DNA of 64,000 nt from Morinoia aosen (Eukaryota > Arthropoda > Malacostraca > Amphipoda > Talitridae): assembly GCA_030386875.1 (NCBI GenBank), contig CM059569.1:39037842-39101841 (forward strand), written 5' to 3'. Made by a program: the position numbers and the translations under genes. A model generated the notes under the pieces. That model had not been told where the DNA came from. It searched no databases and saw only the letters and a list, made by a program, of their open reading frames with translations. Positions 1 through 12,184 of this stretch are shown in pieces. Each line of letters begins with the position of its first letter. Positions within the stretch are counted from its first letter, which is position 1.

Positions 1-1611
1 GCCGTGACCCGGTGTGCCGTGACCCGGTGTGCCGTGACCCGGTGTGCCGTGACCCGGTGTGCCGTGACCCGGTGTGCCGTGACCCGGTGTGCCGTGACCC
101 GGTGTGCCGTGACCCGGTGTGCCGTGACCCGGTGTGCCGTGACCCGGTGTGCCGTGACCCGGTGTGCCGTGACCCGGTGTGCCGTGACCCGGTGTGCCGT
201 GACCCGGTGTGCCGTGACCCGGTGTGCCGTGACCCGGTGTGCCGTGACCCGGTGTGCCGTGACCCGGTGTGCCGTGACCCGGTGTGCCGTGACCCGGTGT
301 GCCGTGACCCGGTGTGCCGTGACTTGGTGTGCCGTGACCCGGTGTGCCGTGACTTGGTGTGCCGTGACTTGGTGTGCCGTGACTTGGTGTGCCGTGACTT
401 GGTGTGCCGTGACTTGGTGTGCCGTGACTTGGTGTGCCGTAACTTGGTGCGCCGTAACTTGATGTGCCGTAACTTGGTGTGCCGTAACTTGGTGTGCCGT
501 AACTTGGTGTGCCGTAACTTGGTGTGCCGTAACTTGATGTGCCGTAACTTGGTGTGCCGTAACTTGGTGTGCCGTAACTTGGTGTGCCGTAACTTGGTGT
601 GCCGTAACTTGGTGTGCCGTAACTTGGTGTGCCGTAACTTGGTTTGCCGTAACTTGGTTTGCCGTAACTTGGTGTGCCGTAACTTGGTGTGCCGTAACTT
701 GGTGTGCCGTAACTTGGTGTGCCGTAACTTGGTGTGCCGTAACTTGGTGTGCCGTAACTTGGTGTGCCGTAACTTGGTGTGCCGTAACTTGGTGTGCCGT
801 GACTTGGTGTGCCGTAACTTGGTGTGCCGTAACTTGGTTTGCCGTAACTTGGTGTGCCGTAACTTGGTGTGCCGTAACTTGGTGTGCCGTAACTTGGTGT
901 GCCGTAACTTGGTGTGCCGTAACTTGGTGTGCCGTAACTTGGTGTGCCGTAACTTGGTGTGCCGTAACTTGGAATGCCGTAACTTGGTGTGCCGTAACTT
1001 GGTGTGCCGTAACTTGGTGTGCCGTAACTTGGTGTGCCGTAACTTGGTGTGCCGTAACTTGGTGTGCCGTAACTTGGTGTGCCGTAACTTGGTGTGCCGT
1101 AACTTGGTGTGCCGTAACTTGGTGTGCCGTAACTTGGTGTGCCGTAACTTGGTGTGCCGTAACTTGGTGTGCCGTAACTCGGTGTGCCGTAACTTGGTGT
1201 GCCGTAACTTGGTGTGCCGTAACTTGGTGTGCCGTAACTTGGTGTGCTGTAACTTGGTGTGCCGTAACTTGGTGTGCCGTAACTTGGTGTGCTGTAACTT
1301 GGTGTGCCGTAACTTGGTGTGCCGTAACTTGATGTGCCGTAACTTGATTTGCCGTAATCTGATGTGCCGTAACTTGATGTGCCGTAACTTGATGTGCCGT
1401 AACTTGATGTGCTCTAACTTGATGTGCTCTAACTTGATGTGCTCTAACTTGATGTGCCGTAACTTGATGTGCCGTAACTTGATGTGCTCTAACTTGATGT
1501 GCCGTAATTTGATGTGCTCTAACTTGGTGTGTTCTAACTTGATGAGCTCTAACTTGATGGGCTCTAACTTGATGTGCTCTAACTTGATGTGCCGTAACTT
1601 GAGTTCCCACG
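1..1611. repeat. 15-bp minisatellite, cut by the window edge
   Basis: About 107 head-to-tail copies of gccgtgacccggtgt and its variants. Sub-types are ordered along the array: gacccggtgt up to about 320, gacttggtgt to about 440, aacttggtgt to about 1330, then aacttgatgt mixed with gctctaacttgatgt to the right end. A 15-bp unit keeps all frames open, which explains ORFs of up to 534 codons here; none is a gene. Confidence 0.97.
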
Positions 1612-2637
1612 CCTAAGGAGGCTATTTTTCGCAGCGCACCTCCCTCCGAACTCGAGCGAGAAGTTACTTTGGCAGGCAGCGCATCAGCCGAGGCGGCAGT
1701 GAGCGATCGCCGCGCTATCTGGCGGAGACTAGCGCCCACTCGAGATGTGTCATCTTATTAGATACCATCTTAGTTTATGCCTCCCTAGCCGCTTTAAAAA
1801 ACGTTCGAAGGAGAGGAAGAAGGAAGGCACCATTTAGTTGGGAGGGAAGGGACGGGTCTCAAGTTCGGGTCTCGTCTGATGGATTTGCTTCACAGACATT
1901 TTTTTGAACCGATCATTTGGGTTAGTAGAGCTTGAAAAAAGCTGAACACCTTGACTGCGACCACTAAATATTAAGTTCAATGTCAAACTCAAATTTAAAG
2001 TCAATTGTAGTAAACTATTTTGAAAATACCAAACATGAACTGAATTGTGCCTTCATTTAGCTTTGATTAAGTGTTTATTACAATTGAGTTCGCGACTGCT
2101 GGTTTGTCAGCAGCATTATGAAAATTACCTCCGTGTACCACCGGTGGCGCACGTTGCAGTCTAAGTGTTAAGCTAGAGGAGGCGCCTTTATTTAAGTTAT
2201 TTTTCTACAAAAAAACTTCTCATAGTAATCCACTTCGGTCTTTGAATATGTTCTGACAGAACTAGGTCACTTCCCAGCTCCGACGGTCACTAACTAACTA
2301 CCATCAGCGACGTTTGACAAAAACTTCTGTCGATCTCCCCTCAATTGAAGTTCCCGACCCAAATGCAGGAACGGGTCACCCGCACCCTGGGGCCGTGCTG
2401 CTGCCAGGTGTGCGAGGTGCGGCGCAGCGGAGCGCGAAGTGAGCTCTGCATTCAGGTCGTGCGAACTGCTTGCGTTGCCGTGTTTGCTTTCAAATTGCAT
2501 TAACTGCTCGCTATCCCAGCCCTGCAGCTACTGAACGAGCTCAAAAGTTCTGCGTATGAAAAAATTTACGAGAACAAGTGTATGGTGACAGTAGCGTGAC
2601 ACCTGTGTGTGTTGGTGTGTGTACGTTACGCTTAGGT
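1612..2637. other. unique intronic or intergenic stretch
   Basis: No coding segment that I can support. It contains a partial SINE-like copy (1756-1850). A 68-codon minus-strand ORF at 2294-2500 has no recognisable features. Confidence 0.6.
1756..1850 (+). mobile_element. SINE-like dispersed repeat, 5' fragment
   Basis: Shares the family's head: a TTAGAT-like start, cctccct, a gaggaagaaggaaggcacc block and catttagt. The remainder is missing. The fullest copies are at 8125-8482, 16766-17105 and 27622-27948. Confidence 0.6.
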
Positions 2638-3283
2638 GTCACTCATCCCGCCACTCATCCCGCCCCTCATCCCGCCCATCATCCCGCCCCTCATCCCGCC
2701 CCTCATCCCACCCCTCATCCCACCCCTCATCCCACCCCTCATCCCACCCCTCATCCCACCCCTCATCCCACCCCTCATCCCGCCCCTCATCCCGCCCCTC
2801 ATCCCGCCCCTCATCCCGCCCCTCATCCCGCCCCTCATCCCGCCCCTCATCCCGCCCCTCATCCCGCCCCTCATCCCCGCCCCTCATCCCGCCCCTCATC
2901 CCGCCCCTCATCCCGCCCCTCATCCCGCCCCTCATCCCGCCCCTCATCCCACCCCTCATCCCGCCCCTCATCCCGCCCCTCATCCCGCCCCTCATCCCGC
3001 CCCTCATCCCGCCCCTCATCCCGCCCCTCATCCCGCCATTCATCCCGCCACTTTCCCCACCACTCTCACCGCCACTCTCACCGCCACTCTCCCCGCCACT
3101 CCTCCCCGCCCACTCTCCCCGCCACTCTCCCCGCCACTCTCCCCGCCACTCTCCCCCCGCCACTCTCCCCGCCACTCTCCCCGCCACTCTCCCCGCCACT
3201 CTCCCCGCCACTCTCCCCCGCCACTCTCCCCGCCACTCTCCCCCACCACTCTCCCCCGCCACTCTCCCCGCCACTCACCCCCA
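2638..3283. repeat. 12-bp array, two sub-types
   Basis: cccctcatcccg units (to about 3050) followed by ccactctccccg units (to about 3283). Units with single-base length changes shift frame and give overlapping spurious ORFs on both strands. Confidence 0.95.
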
Positions 3284-4500
3284 CAGCAGTACCAGACTCA
3301 ACAAGAGGGAAGAATTAAGGCAGAGACGCGACCTTATATGGCAGCGGCACGCTGGTGCGGGGAGTGGGGGACTGTTGAGTGGCGGTCACGCTGCCGTGAG
3401 TGGCGGTCACGCCTATTGGATGTGGGCTGTGTGCTGGCTGTCACGGTTGATTTGCCTCGGTAGATGCGTTTCGGTAGATCCATCTCGGTAGATGTGTCTC
3501 AGTAGATACCCTAAGAGAGCAGATGCAGCACCACCCCCCCCCCCCCCCCCAAACCTCACCCCCTCCCGCCGCAACACAAAGGGCTCCCTCCTCAGCCCTC
3601 AACTGAAGCAGAAAATGAGGGGTGCGGCAGCCGACAAAGGTCTACGGTCATCGCGCGTGAGATTTGAATTACTCCCCCGGTAGGCGATGCGACCCAGAGT
3701 TGCTCATGCTCGAAATTTGATCGAATTGCTGCTCATGCTCAAAAATTTGATCGAGTTGCTGCTCATGATCAAAATTTGATCGAGTTGCTGCTCATGATCA
3801 AAATTTAGCGGTCAATGGTCTGGAAATATCACGTGCAGCTAGCATGGTCACGTCTCCCACATCAGTAAGTCAAGGTCCAGTGTACACGGTACCGTCTCCC
3901 ACGTCAGTTACATGGTTTCGCCGTGACGTGTTAGAAATGCTCTTGTAGCGACATCACAGCGATACTTGTGCCCACACCGGCTGCAGGCTGGCTTGGTAGT
4001 GGCAAAGCTCAGAGCCGTCCGAAGGGCTCTTAGTGTATGTATCGCAAGGGTAGTTAGGAGCACTAATCTGACAGTTATGCTAGTACCGTGAGTGGTGCTG
4101 GTAAATTCAGTAGTGCTAGTTTCGTGAGTAGTGCTAGTACCCGTCAATAGCACCATCAGAAGCAGCACAACAGCAGCAACAACCAGCACAACCAGGCGTC
4201 AGCACTCTTGTCACAATGACCATCATCTAGCACTGCGGCGCAGCATGGTGGCGTGCTGCGCTAGCCAGTACGGACAAGCACCATGCATGCTGCAGTCCGC
4301 AGGCTGTACCATGCTGATAACTCAGTCTTCAGTTTTACATGGACAGTTGTAGAAAATTTTTTTTCCCTTTCCCTGCCTCTACCGACAGCCTTCTTGAGGC
4401 AGGCACGCCGCAAGGCAAGTAGTGGATCGTCGTGAGGCTTTTGGGGCTGGCCAGGGCGGTACCCAACACCGTTACTGCGACTGTGCAGACAGAACTGACA
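3284..4500. other. unique stretch with small repeats
   Basis: Contains a C-run near 3533-3550 and about four diverged copies of a 29-bp unit (gagttgctgctcatgatcaaaatttgatc type) at about 3705-3806. I see no gene. Confidence 0.6.
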
Positions 4501-4634
4501 CCAGGAGCTGACAGAGGCAGGAGCTGACAGAGGCAGGAGCTGACAGAGGCAGGAGCTGACAGAGGCAGGAGCTGACAGAGGCAGGAGCTGACAGAGGCAG
4601 GAGCTGACAGAGGCAGGAGCTGACAGAGGCAGGA
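4501..4634. repeat. 16-bp array
   Basis: About eight near-identical copies of aggagctgacagaggc. The ORFs across it are repeat artefacts. Confidence 0.95.
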
Positions 4635-5009
4635 AGACTCTGACTGCATTGGATTGGTCACGGGTGAGGCCAGGCAGCGCTGGCTCGGTCATGCGACTCT
4701 GGATGATTGCAGGAAATTTGGAAGGCGCCACAAAAGTGTTAAGTATTAGTACACTTCCCCAGCGAGTGATGCGCGTGGAGCGACTGCGGCGCAGGTCGGA
4801 CCAAAAACCCACGCCTATGGCAGATGATACGTTATGCAGAAGCTAAACTTCATCAATTTTTTACGATCAGTTTGCAAATTCAGTCAATCGCGATTCATGA
4901 ACCAAAGCGGTAAAAGCAATCGCTGCAGCTGACAGCTCATCATCAGCGGCAGTCACAGCTGCACGAGCAACAGTGGCCGGGGCAGCAGTTGAACAGCTGC
5001 CAGATGTAG

Positions 5010-5030
5010 CGCAGCAGCAGCAGCAGCAGC

Positions 5031-5071
<41 letters not shown>
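5010..5071. repeat. CAG microsatellite
   Basis: An interrupted (CAG)n run with a single extra A near 5030. It reads as polyGln, polyAla or polySer depending on frame; nothing supports it being coding. Confidence 0.95.
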
Positions 5072-5229
5072 GCTGGCACAGGCCCACACGGGTCGCTGCT
5101 GCTGGGTCGTGCCGCGTCAGGTCAACCACCTCCGAGGCTCTGCTCAACGCGGCGCGGAAACACGGAAAAGGTCAAAGAATGGGAGAAACGGAGGAGCCAA
5201 TGGAGCAGCACGAGGAAACAAAGGTGCAA

Positions 5230-6725
5230 GAAAGAGAGGGAAGAGATGTGGGAAAGGAGATGTGGGAAAGAGATGTGGGAAAGAGATGTGGGAAAGAGAT
5301 GTGGGAAAGAGATGTGGGAAAGAGATGTGGGAAAGAGATGTGGGAAAGAGATGTGGGAAAGAGATGTGGGAAAGAGATGTGGGAAAGAGATGTGGGAAAG
5401 AGATGTGGGAAAGAGATGTGGGAAAGAGATGTGGAAAAGAGATGTGGGAAAGAGATGTGGGAAAGAGATGTGGGAAAGAGATGTGGGAAAGAGATGTGGG
5501 AAAGAGATGTGGAAAGAGATGTGGGAAAGAGATGTGGGAAAGAGATGTGGGAAAGAGATGTGGGAAAGAGATGTGGGAAAGAGATGTGGGAAAGAGATGT
5601 GGGAAAGAGATGTGGGAAAGAGATGTGGGAAAGAGATGTGGGAAAGAGATGTGGGGAAAGAGATGTGGGAAAGAGATGTGGGAAAGAGATGTGGGAAAGA
5701 GATGTGGGAAAGAGATGTGGGAAAGAGATGTGGGAAGAGATGTGGGAAGAGATGTGGGAAAGAGATGTGGGAAAGAGATGTGGGAAAGAGATGTGGGAAA
5801 GAGATGTGGGAAAGAGATGTGGGAAAGAGATGTGGGAAAGAGATGTGGGAAAGAGATGTGGAAAGAGATGTGGGAAAGAGATGTGGGAAAGAGATGTGGG
5901 AAAGAGATGTGGAAAGAGATGTGGGAAAGAGGATGTGGGAAAGAGATGTGGGAAAGAGATGTGGGAAAGAGATGTGGGAAAGAGATGTGGGAAAGAGATG
6001 TGGGATAAGAGATGTGGGAAAGAGATGTGGGAAAGAGATGTGGGAAAGAGATGTGGGAAAGAGATGTGGGAAAGAGATGTGGGAAAGAGATGTGGGAAAG
6101 AGATGTGGGAAAGAGATGTGGGAAAAGAGATGTGGGAAAGAGATGTGGGAAAGAGATGTGGGAAAGAGATGTGGGAAAGAGATGTGGGAAAGAGATGTGG
6201 GAAAGAGATGTGGGAAAGAGATTGTGGGAAAGAGATGTGGGAAAGAGATGTGGGAAGAGATGTGGGAAAGAGATGTGGGAAAGAGATGTGGGAAAGAGAT
6301 GTGGGAAAGAGATGTGGGGAAAGAGATGTGGGAAAGAGAGTGTGGAAGGATGTGGGAAAGAGATGTGGGAATGAGATGTGGGAAAGAGATGTGGGAAAGA
6401 GATGTGGGAATGAGATGTGGGAAAGAGATGTGGGAAAGAGATGTGGGAAAGAGATGTGGGAAAGAGATGTGGGAAAGAGATGTGGGAAAGAGATGTGGGA
6501 AAGAGATGTGGGAAAGAGATGTGGGAAAGAGATGTGGGAAAGAGATGTGGGAAGAGATGTGGGAAAGAGATGTGGGAAAGAGATGTGGGATATGTGGGAT
6601 TGAGATGTGGGAAAGAGATGTGGGAAGAGATGTGGGAAGAGATGTTGGGAAGAGATGTGGGAAGAGATGTGGGAAGATGAGATGTGGGAAAGAGATGTGG
6701 GAGAAGAGATGTGAGAAGGAGAAGC
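5230..6725. repeat. 13-bp purine-rich array
   Basis: More than 100 copies of gggaaagagatgt, with occasional one-base gains or losses. A 13-bp unit cycles through all frames (GKRCGKEMWERDV repeats) and gives open frames of up to 636 codons on both strands. These are not genes. Confidence 0.97.
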
Positions 6726-7396
6726 TTAAGTGCAAGAGAAACGAGCTGCACTGCCCCCACACAACTTCCTCTGCTCCAGACATGCAATGCCCGGCCAGAC
6801 GCGACAGCCAGCATCTCGGCACCAAACGCCACCACAGCAGAACAGCGCGTCATGCGTCGAAGTCGACAGCAGTTTGCAAATGAAGCAATTTGCTTCAACA
6901 TTCATTCAACAAATTCAATATGTTTCATCACTGGTTGTGGGGAGAGACGTACCCAGAGTTTGTGTGTCGGCGGGTGTACCTCTAAGGCCACAACGCCAAA
7001 AGAGTGTGGGAGAGAGAGGGCATTTCAGAGAGTGTAAATTCCAGTAGCCGTGACAAACAGATCGGGGAACTAAAAAAAAACTCGCGCACAAGGCCGAGAG
7101 TGCAACACATCTGCCTCTCGGATGAATGAAAGACCTTTCGATATGCAAATGGAAGAAACTTAAAGCCTACGGCTCTCTGTGCGTCAGGTCACTGACAGCT
7201 CTACCCACCCTGGACCTGCTCGACCTGCTCTTCCTGCCGACCTGCTCGACCTGCCCAACCCGCCGAGCAGAGCAGTCTGTGCAGCACACGCAAGGGGCGG
7301 AGGTGTGCTGACGCGACTCCGTGTCGTCAGAACAACAAACCATCGCACATTTCGACGCGGCCATGCAGCCAACGACTGAGACCATTGACTAGCTGG
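6726..7396. other. unique stretch, nothing supported
   Basis: Several short overlapping ORFs on both strands, none with recognisable domains, splice context or consistent coding character. Confidence 0.5.
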
Positions 7397-7626
7397 TAGG
7401 CGTCCCTGCTCTCAGCACACCCTGCTCTCAGCACACCCTGCTCTCAGCACACCCTGCTCTCAGCACACCCTGCTCTCAGCACACCCTGCTCTCAGCACAC
7501 CCTGCTCTCAGCACACCCTGCTCTCAGCACACCCTGCTCTCAGCACACCCTGCTCTCAGCACACCCTGCTCTCAGCACACCCTGCTCTCAGCACACCCTG
7601 CTCTCAGCACACCCTGCTCTCAGCAC
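7397..7626. repeat. 16-bp array
   Basis: About 14 essentially identical copies of cctgctctcagcacac. Confidence 0.96.
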
Positions 7627-7948
7627 AAAAAGTATGGTCAACGCGGCTGGAAGTGCGCCACGTGACATACCTGAGGCGAACTGCCTGCGTGGGAGCTCGT
7701 GTCTCTCAGCGGAAACGTTACAAAAATCTGGCTTGGGTTTCTTTAGTCAATTCATGGTCTATCTCTCGTCGGAGACCAAAGAAGTGCGCGCCAATACTCT
7801 TGAATGTTTTAATTTTTTCTTGCATTTACCTCGCTTTCAAATCATTTTCTGGATTTTTCGAGGTGTTTGTGTGGCTTTGGTTTGCAAACGCGGTCGAGAA
7901 AAAAAGAACCGTTAAATTTTTAAATCATGGCGATGCCAATTGAAATTG

Positions 7949-8908
7949 TACAGAGTGTTTTTTAAAAACGAGACCCGAAAAAATATTTAATCATTTCTGA
8001 CACAAAGAACGGATTTTTGAAAACAAAAGGGCATTAGAATCCTGAAATTTATATATTTTACTTGGTATCTCCGTATTCATGATACGACAGAAAATAAAAT
8101 CAGAGGACACGGTAAAATTCACTTCTTTATTATTATATAAGAAAGTTTTAGCCTCCCTTAATCACGACAAAGATTTTCTAAGAGAGGACGGAGAAAGGCA
8201 CCATTTAGTATGGAGTTGAGGGAACGCGGAATCTATGCACTAAGTGCACAGAAACAGTAAGCTAAGAAAGAAGTTCATGAAACAAAAAAAGTTGAAGAAG
8301 AAAGTAGTAGGAGCTGAAAAACAGGACAGCAGTGAACCAAAAAAAGATGGTCCGTAACAAAACAAAAGCCTCTTCTGTTTCTACAAAGAGGAAGACTACC
8401 TAACCTTTAGCTCGGGCCCTCACATTGTCCCCCTGGGAGTGTCGATTCCCATAGATACAATAGTTGTATCCCTCTGAGGGGAGTAAAATTCACTTTGCTT
8501 TGAAACATCCGCCAAGATGATGAACTGGACATAGGAAGAATAAGCGTTCATGAGCACTGCATACTTCTCTAATGAAATGAGCATTGTCCCAGCCCAGCGA
8601 AGTCTCAAGAGAGAGCACGACCTGCAAAGTTCTCAGGCTAGGACAATGCTCTTTCCATCAGAGAAGTATGCAGTGCTCATAAAGTTAATTGTTCCTTTGT
8701 CCAGTTCATCATCTTGGCGGTTGTTTCAAAACAAAATGAATTTTACTGTGTCCTCTGATTTTATTTTGACTGTTGTATCATGAATACGCAGGTACCAAAT
8801 AAAAGATATAAATCTCATGATTCTACTGCCGTTTTGTTTTCAAAAATCCGTTCAGTGTTTCAAAAGTTAATTTTTTTCGGGTCCTGTATTAAAAAAAAAC
8901 CCTGTGTA
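7949..8908. mobile_element. foldback (long inverted repeat) element, interrupted
   Basis: The left arm (7949-8124, continuing at 8483-8591) is the diverged reverse complement of the right arm (about 8638-8908). Matching landmarks include atcagaggacac / gtgtcctctgat, ccgccaagatgatgaactgg / ccagttcatcatcttggcgg and gacccgaaaaaa / ttttttcgggtc. The central loop is only about 45 bp. The left arm is split by the SINE-like insert at 8125-8482. There is no transposase ORF, so this is a MITE- or foldback-type non-autonomous element of unknown superfamily. Confidence 0.85.
8125..8482 (+). mobile_element. SINE-like dispersed repeat, complete copy with target-site duplication
   Basis: A 358-bp insert flanked by 13-bp direct repeats, gtaaaattcactt at 8112-8124 and 8483-8495. 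It interrupts the left arm of the foldback element, whose right arm shows the uninterrupted sequence. Its body matches 16766-17105 and 27622-27948 closely (for example agaaagaagttcatgaaaca and acaatagttgt near the end). The TSD length fits target-primed retroposition. In the reverse orientation it ends in an AT-rich taataataaaga-like tail. No ORF and no recognised tRNA-like head. Confidence 0.8.
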
Positions 8909-9279
8909 ATGAAACAGTGCTGACGTCAGGGAAAAATTAAATTATTTGAAAATAACTTCGTGAGTAATATTCAACAGGATAATTTATTTTGACAACAAAG
9001 CTTCATGCTCTTTGAAAGCATTTTGCTAGACCGTGTTCTGTGCGCTTCAAAAGCTTGGGCTACGAAAAGCTGAATATCGTCTCATTATTCATTGAAGAAA
9101 TGTCGTCGAGCGTCTCCGGACTGAATGACTTGGACGCGCTCGTTACATTGTACGCATAGCTCTGCCTCCTCAGCCTCAACGCGGATGTGAACAGCTGTAA
9201 ATAGAGCTGTGACTAACTTAGCGCTCACAGCTGCCGCTGCAGACGTGACGAGAGGCGAGAAGCAGGTGGCAGCTGTAAG
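8909..9279. other. unique stretch, nothing supported
   Basis: I see no coding or RNA signal in this interval. Confidence 0.5.
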
Positions 9280-9550
9280 TGGGGGCAGCTGTAAATGGGG
9301 GGCAGCTGTAAATGGGGGGCAGCTGTAAATGGGGGGCAGCTGTAAATGGGGGGCAGCTGTAAATGGGGGGCAGCTGTAAATGGGGGGCAGCTGTAAATGG
9401 GGGGCAGCTGTAAATGGGGGGCAGCTGTAAATGGGGGGCAGCTGTAAATGGGGGGCAGCTGCAAATGGGGGGCAGCTGCAAATGGGGGGGCAGCTGTAAA
9501 TGGGGGGCAGCTGTAAATGGGGGGCAGCTGTAAATGGGGGCAGCTGTATG
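9280..9550. repeat. 17-bp array
   Basis: About 16 copies of cagctgtaaatgggggg with slight variation (ctgcaaat in two copies). The minus-strand ORFs across it are artefacts. Confidence 0.95.
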
Positions 9551-11780
9551 TGAGGGCAGCGAGGGGCCGCAGCTGCCGGTGCCCCTCACCCATCGTGAGG
9601 GACACGGGAGGGCCGCCATGCGTTGTTGTAGGCAGGAGAAGAAATTCAAAATTTCACATTTTCATCTCGAGACGCTAGGGCTACGCACGCATGAGCGTTC
9701 AACGACATTATGAATACAAATGGGAACCTAAAAGACATTCCTATTTTTGTGCACCGTTCTAAGTTTGACGTATATTTTATTTCTGTAGTGCCAGTCACAA
9801 CAAGCTTATAATCATAGCGCACGAGTACAAGACGCAGCTCCACACACACGCAACACCCACCAAGCGTGCGGCTGCAGGTGGGCTCCGTCCTCTGGGTGAG
9901 GTCACACAACAGCCGGGCAACATCTGAGGCCCTTAGAATCATGCGGCACCAAGCGCCGCTTTTCAAAAACATCAGAAAATGGAATCAAAGTTTAGTGACT
10001 TGGCAACCTTCGCATCTCGGCAAACAAAAGAGGTATTGGACATTTTGTAGCCATCTCCATGTACCTGCGACTAGCTCTTTAGACGAAGGAAAATTTGGGG
10101 ACGACAGCGGTATACATCACTTATTTTCAGTAGATGTATTTGGCATTTGGTACCGCAGGATTGTAGGGGCCACACTTGAGGCATGAACATAGTTTGAGGC
10201 TTTACCAGCCAAGGGGGAGGGAGGGGTCCTGCTACTCACCTGAAGCTGAAGTGCCTGAGCTCGGCAGACCGTAACTGTGAAACTGTGCAGACGTCGACTG
10301 CCTGCAGCACCTGCTTATGTGTCTGGGTCTTTATTGCCTTTACTATAATGTGCCTGTATTGCCTCCAGTGCCTGCCTACTCCTCTGAGCGTCGGTAAGAG
10401 TGGGCGGCTGCTGCTTGGAATGGCACAGTTGCTCTGGAATGATAACTCGCAAGCACCGCACGCTAGACGACTCACTCAAACGTACAGCAATATTCTTCTA
10501 CTTCACTCAAAATGTGATCCACTGGAAAAGAAGGCATAACACTTTTTATAAAAATGACATTCACGATCAGAGATTCTTTTTTAATGTGGAACAAAAGCTC
10601 CGAGGGAATGCGAGGGGAAGTTCGAGCAGCATGGAAAGGCCGAGAGTAGATTATTTGCGAGACGAAAGTACGGTCCCATGATCCCTACGCACGACCGATA
10701 AAAAACAACATGTTGGATTTCTATTAACCTAATAGAAGTCCAACATATTATTTCTTGCGTCAGAACTTTGGTGTGGGCTCGTCACATGACAAATGGAAAT
10801 GATAACAAATTCATAGAATGTGACTGTCCCAAAGTTAAAAAATTGTATGCACCAATTTAAAAGGATAATTTGATACTGGAAACAATAAAACTAGATCCAG
10901 TATAACAATTATAATTAAATTGGAAATAATAATTTTGAAACAATAAAACTGGAAAATATAGTGATTAAAAATTATTCAATTAATTGCCTGTTCCTGCTCG
11001 TCCGATTCCTCGTGGAACTGTTCCACTCAACATCTGCGAACAGCTTTGTGATGTGGTGTTCGAAGGTGATACAAGGAATTTTATTGATATCAATAGAATT
11101 CTATACTTACACTTGGAATTTTATACACCTTTTTTTAAACATTCGAATGGTGTTAAGTTCAAAGTGTTCAGCGCTAGTTAATCGAACCAAGCTCCTGTCC
11201 TCAGTTGGTCGGCCGGTGTTGTGGGATGAACAGATTTAATACATGCAGTGAAGGACTACGTCACCTCGACAAATGTTGAACATGCGAGGCTTCACTCAAC
11301 ATCATGTTGCACGACATGCGAGGCTTCACACGAACATGTCGCGAGAGCCGACACGTCGGTGGAGGCAGTCGAGCACAACACACGTTCTTAGAATCGTTTG
11401 TTGTAGTCAACTATGAGATGTCAGAGGCTTGCATGCCAGCGACGGTGTTGGTGTTGACCATCGTGCTACTAACGAATGTGCAATTACACCGTCTTTGTCG
11501 TCTATTTGCGCCAGTTTCCAACTCCCAGTTCAATTCTACCCCCTCGAATTCATTTGCAGCTCAGTGAAATCCACCCGATGATAAAACTTCCGAGTCTCGC
11601 AATGGTTTGAGTGACTTGCCATAACGTTTTCCGTCCCAAATATCAATTCTGCGAGCTAAGTCTGCGTGTACAAAAATATATAAACACGCGCCGTACCACC
11701 TCAGGCTGCCAAAAAAGCGGGCCGGCAGAGCTCACCTCGCGACTGCAGGGCGGTGCAGGTGAGTGGGGCGAGCAGAAAGG
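9551..11780. other. unique stretch with one small hairpin
   Basis: No gene supported. An inverted repeat, atgttggatttctatt / aatagaagtccaacat, lies at 10710-10746. A minus-strand donor-like sequence (CTTCAG then GTGAGTAG) sits near 10236-10245 downstream of an open frame, but the frame matches no family I know. Confidence 0.5.
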
Positions 11781-12003
11781 AGGGAGAGAGAGATGAGAAG
11801 AAAGAAGGAGTGTGAGAGGTAGAGATAAGAAGAAAGGAGCGTGAGAGATAGAGATAAGAAGAAAGAAGGAGTGCGAGAGGTAAAGATAAGAATAAAGAAG
11901 GAGTGTGAGAGATAGAGATACGAAGAAAGAAGGAGTGAGAGCGAGAGAGATAAGAAGAATGGAATGAGAGCGAGAGAAAAAAAGAGTGAGAGCGAGAGAG
12001 AGA
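11781..12003. repeat. GA-rich degenerate array
   Basis: Diverged units of the gagagatagagataagaagaaagaaggagt type (about 30 bp) decaying into gagagag. Confidence 0.9.
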
Positions 12004-12184
12004 GGGAAGTTAGTGCAGCAGAAGTCACTTGAAAATATCAAGCCAATCCATTACATCGGTGCGATCATCAGCTTTATAACTTTGTGTTAAGTTATCATCC
12101 GCCGCCGTCGATGACAGGACGAATGAAGTTGAATATTCTGACACTCTGGCGGCAATATTCGACGATACTGTTTTTGAGCAGCGG

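Noticed and set aside
4973..6901. ORFs of 474-636 codons on both strands over the gggaaagagatgt array
   Set aside because: Same periodic sequence read in different registers; no unique coding sequence, no start or splice context.
9551..9649. Possible minus-strand exon ending ACGATGG|GTGAGG beside the 17-bp array
   Set aside because: No upstream AG acceptor within a sensible distance and no recognisable peptide.
10236..10475. Minus-strand ORF ending at a good donor
   Set aside because: No LIM, PET or other recognisable pattern, and no phase or context linking it to the gene.
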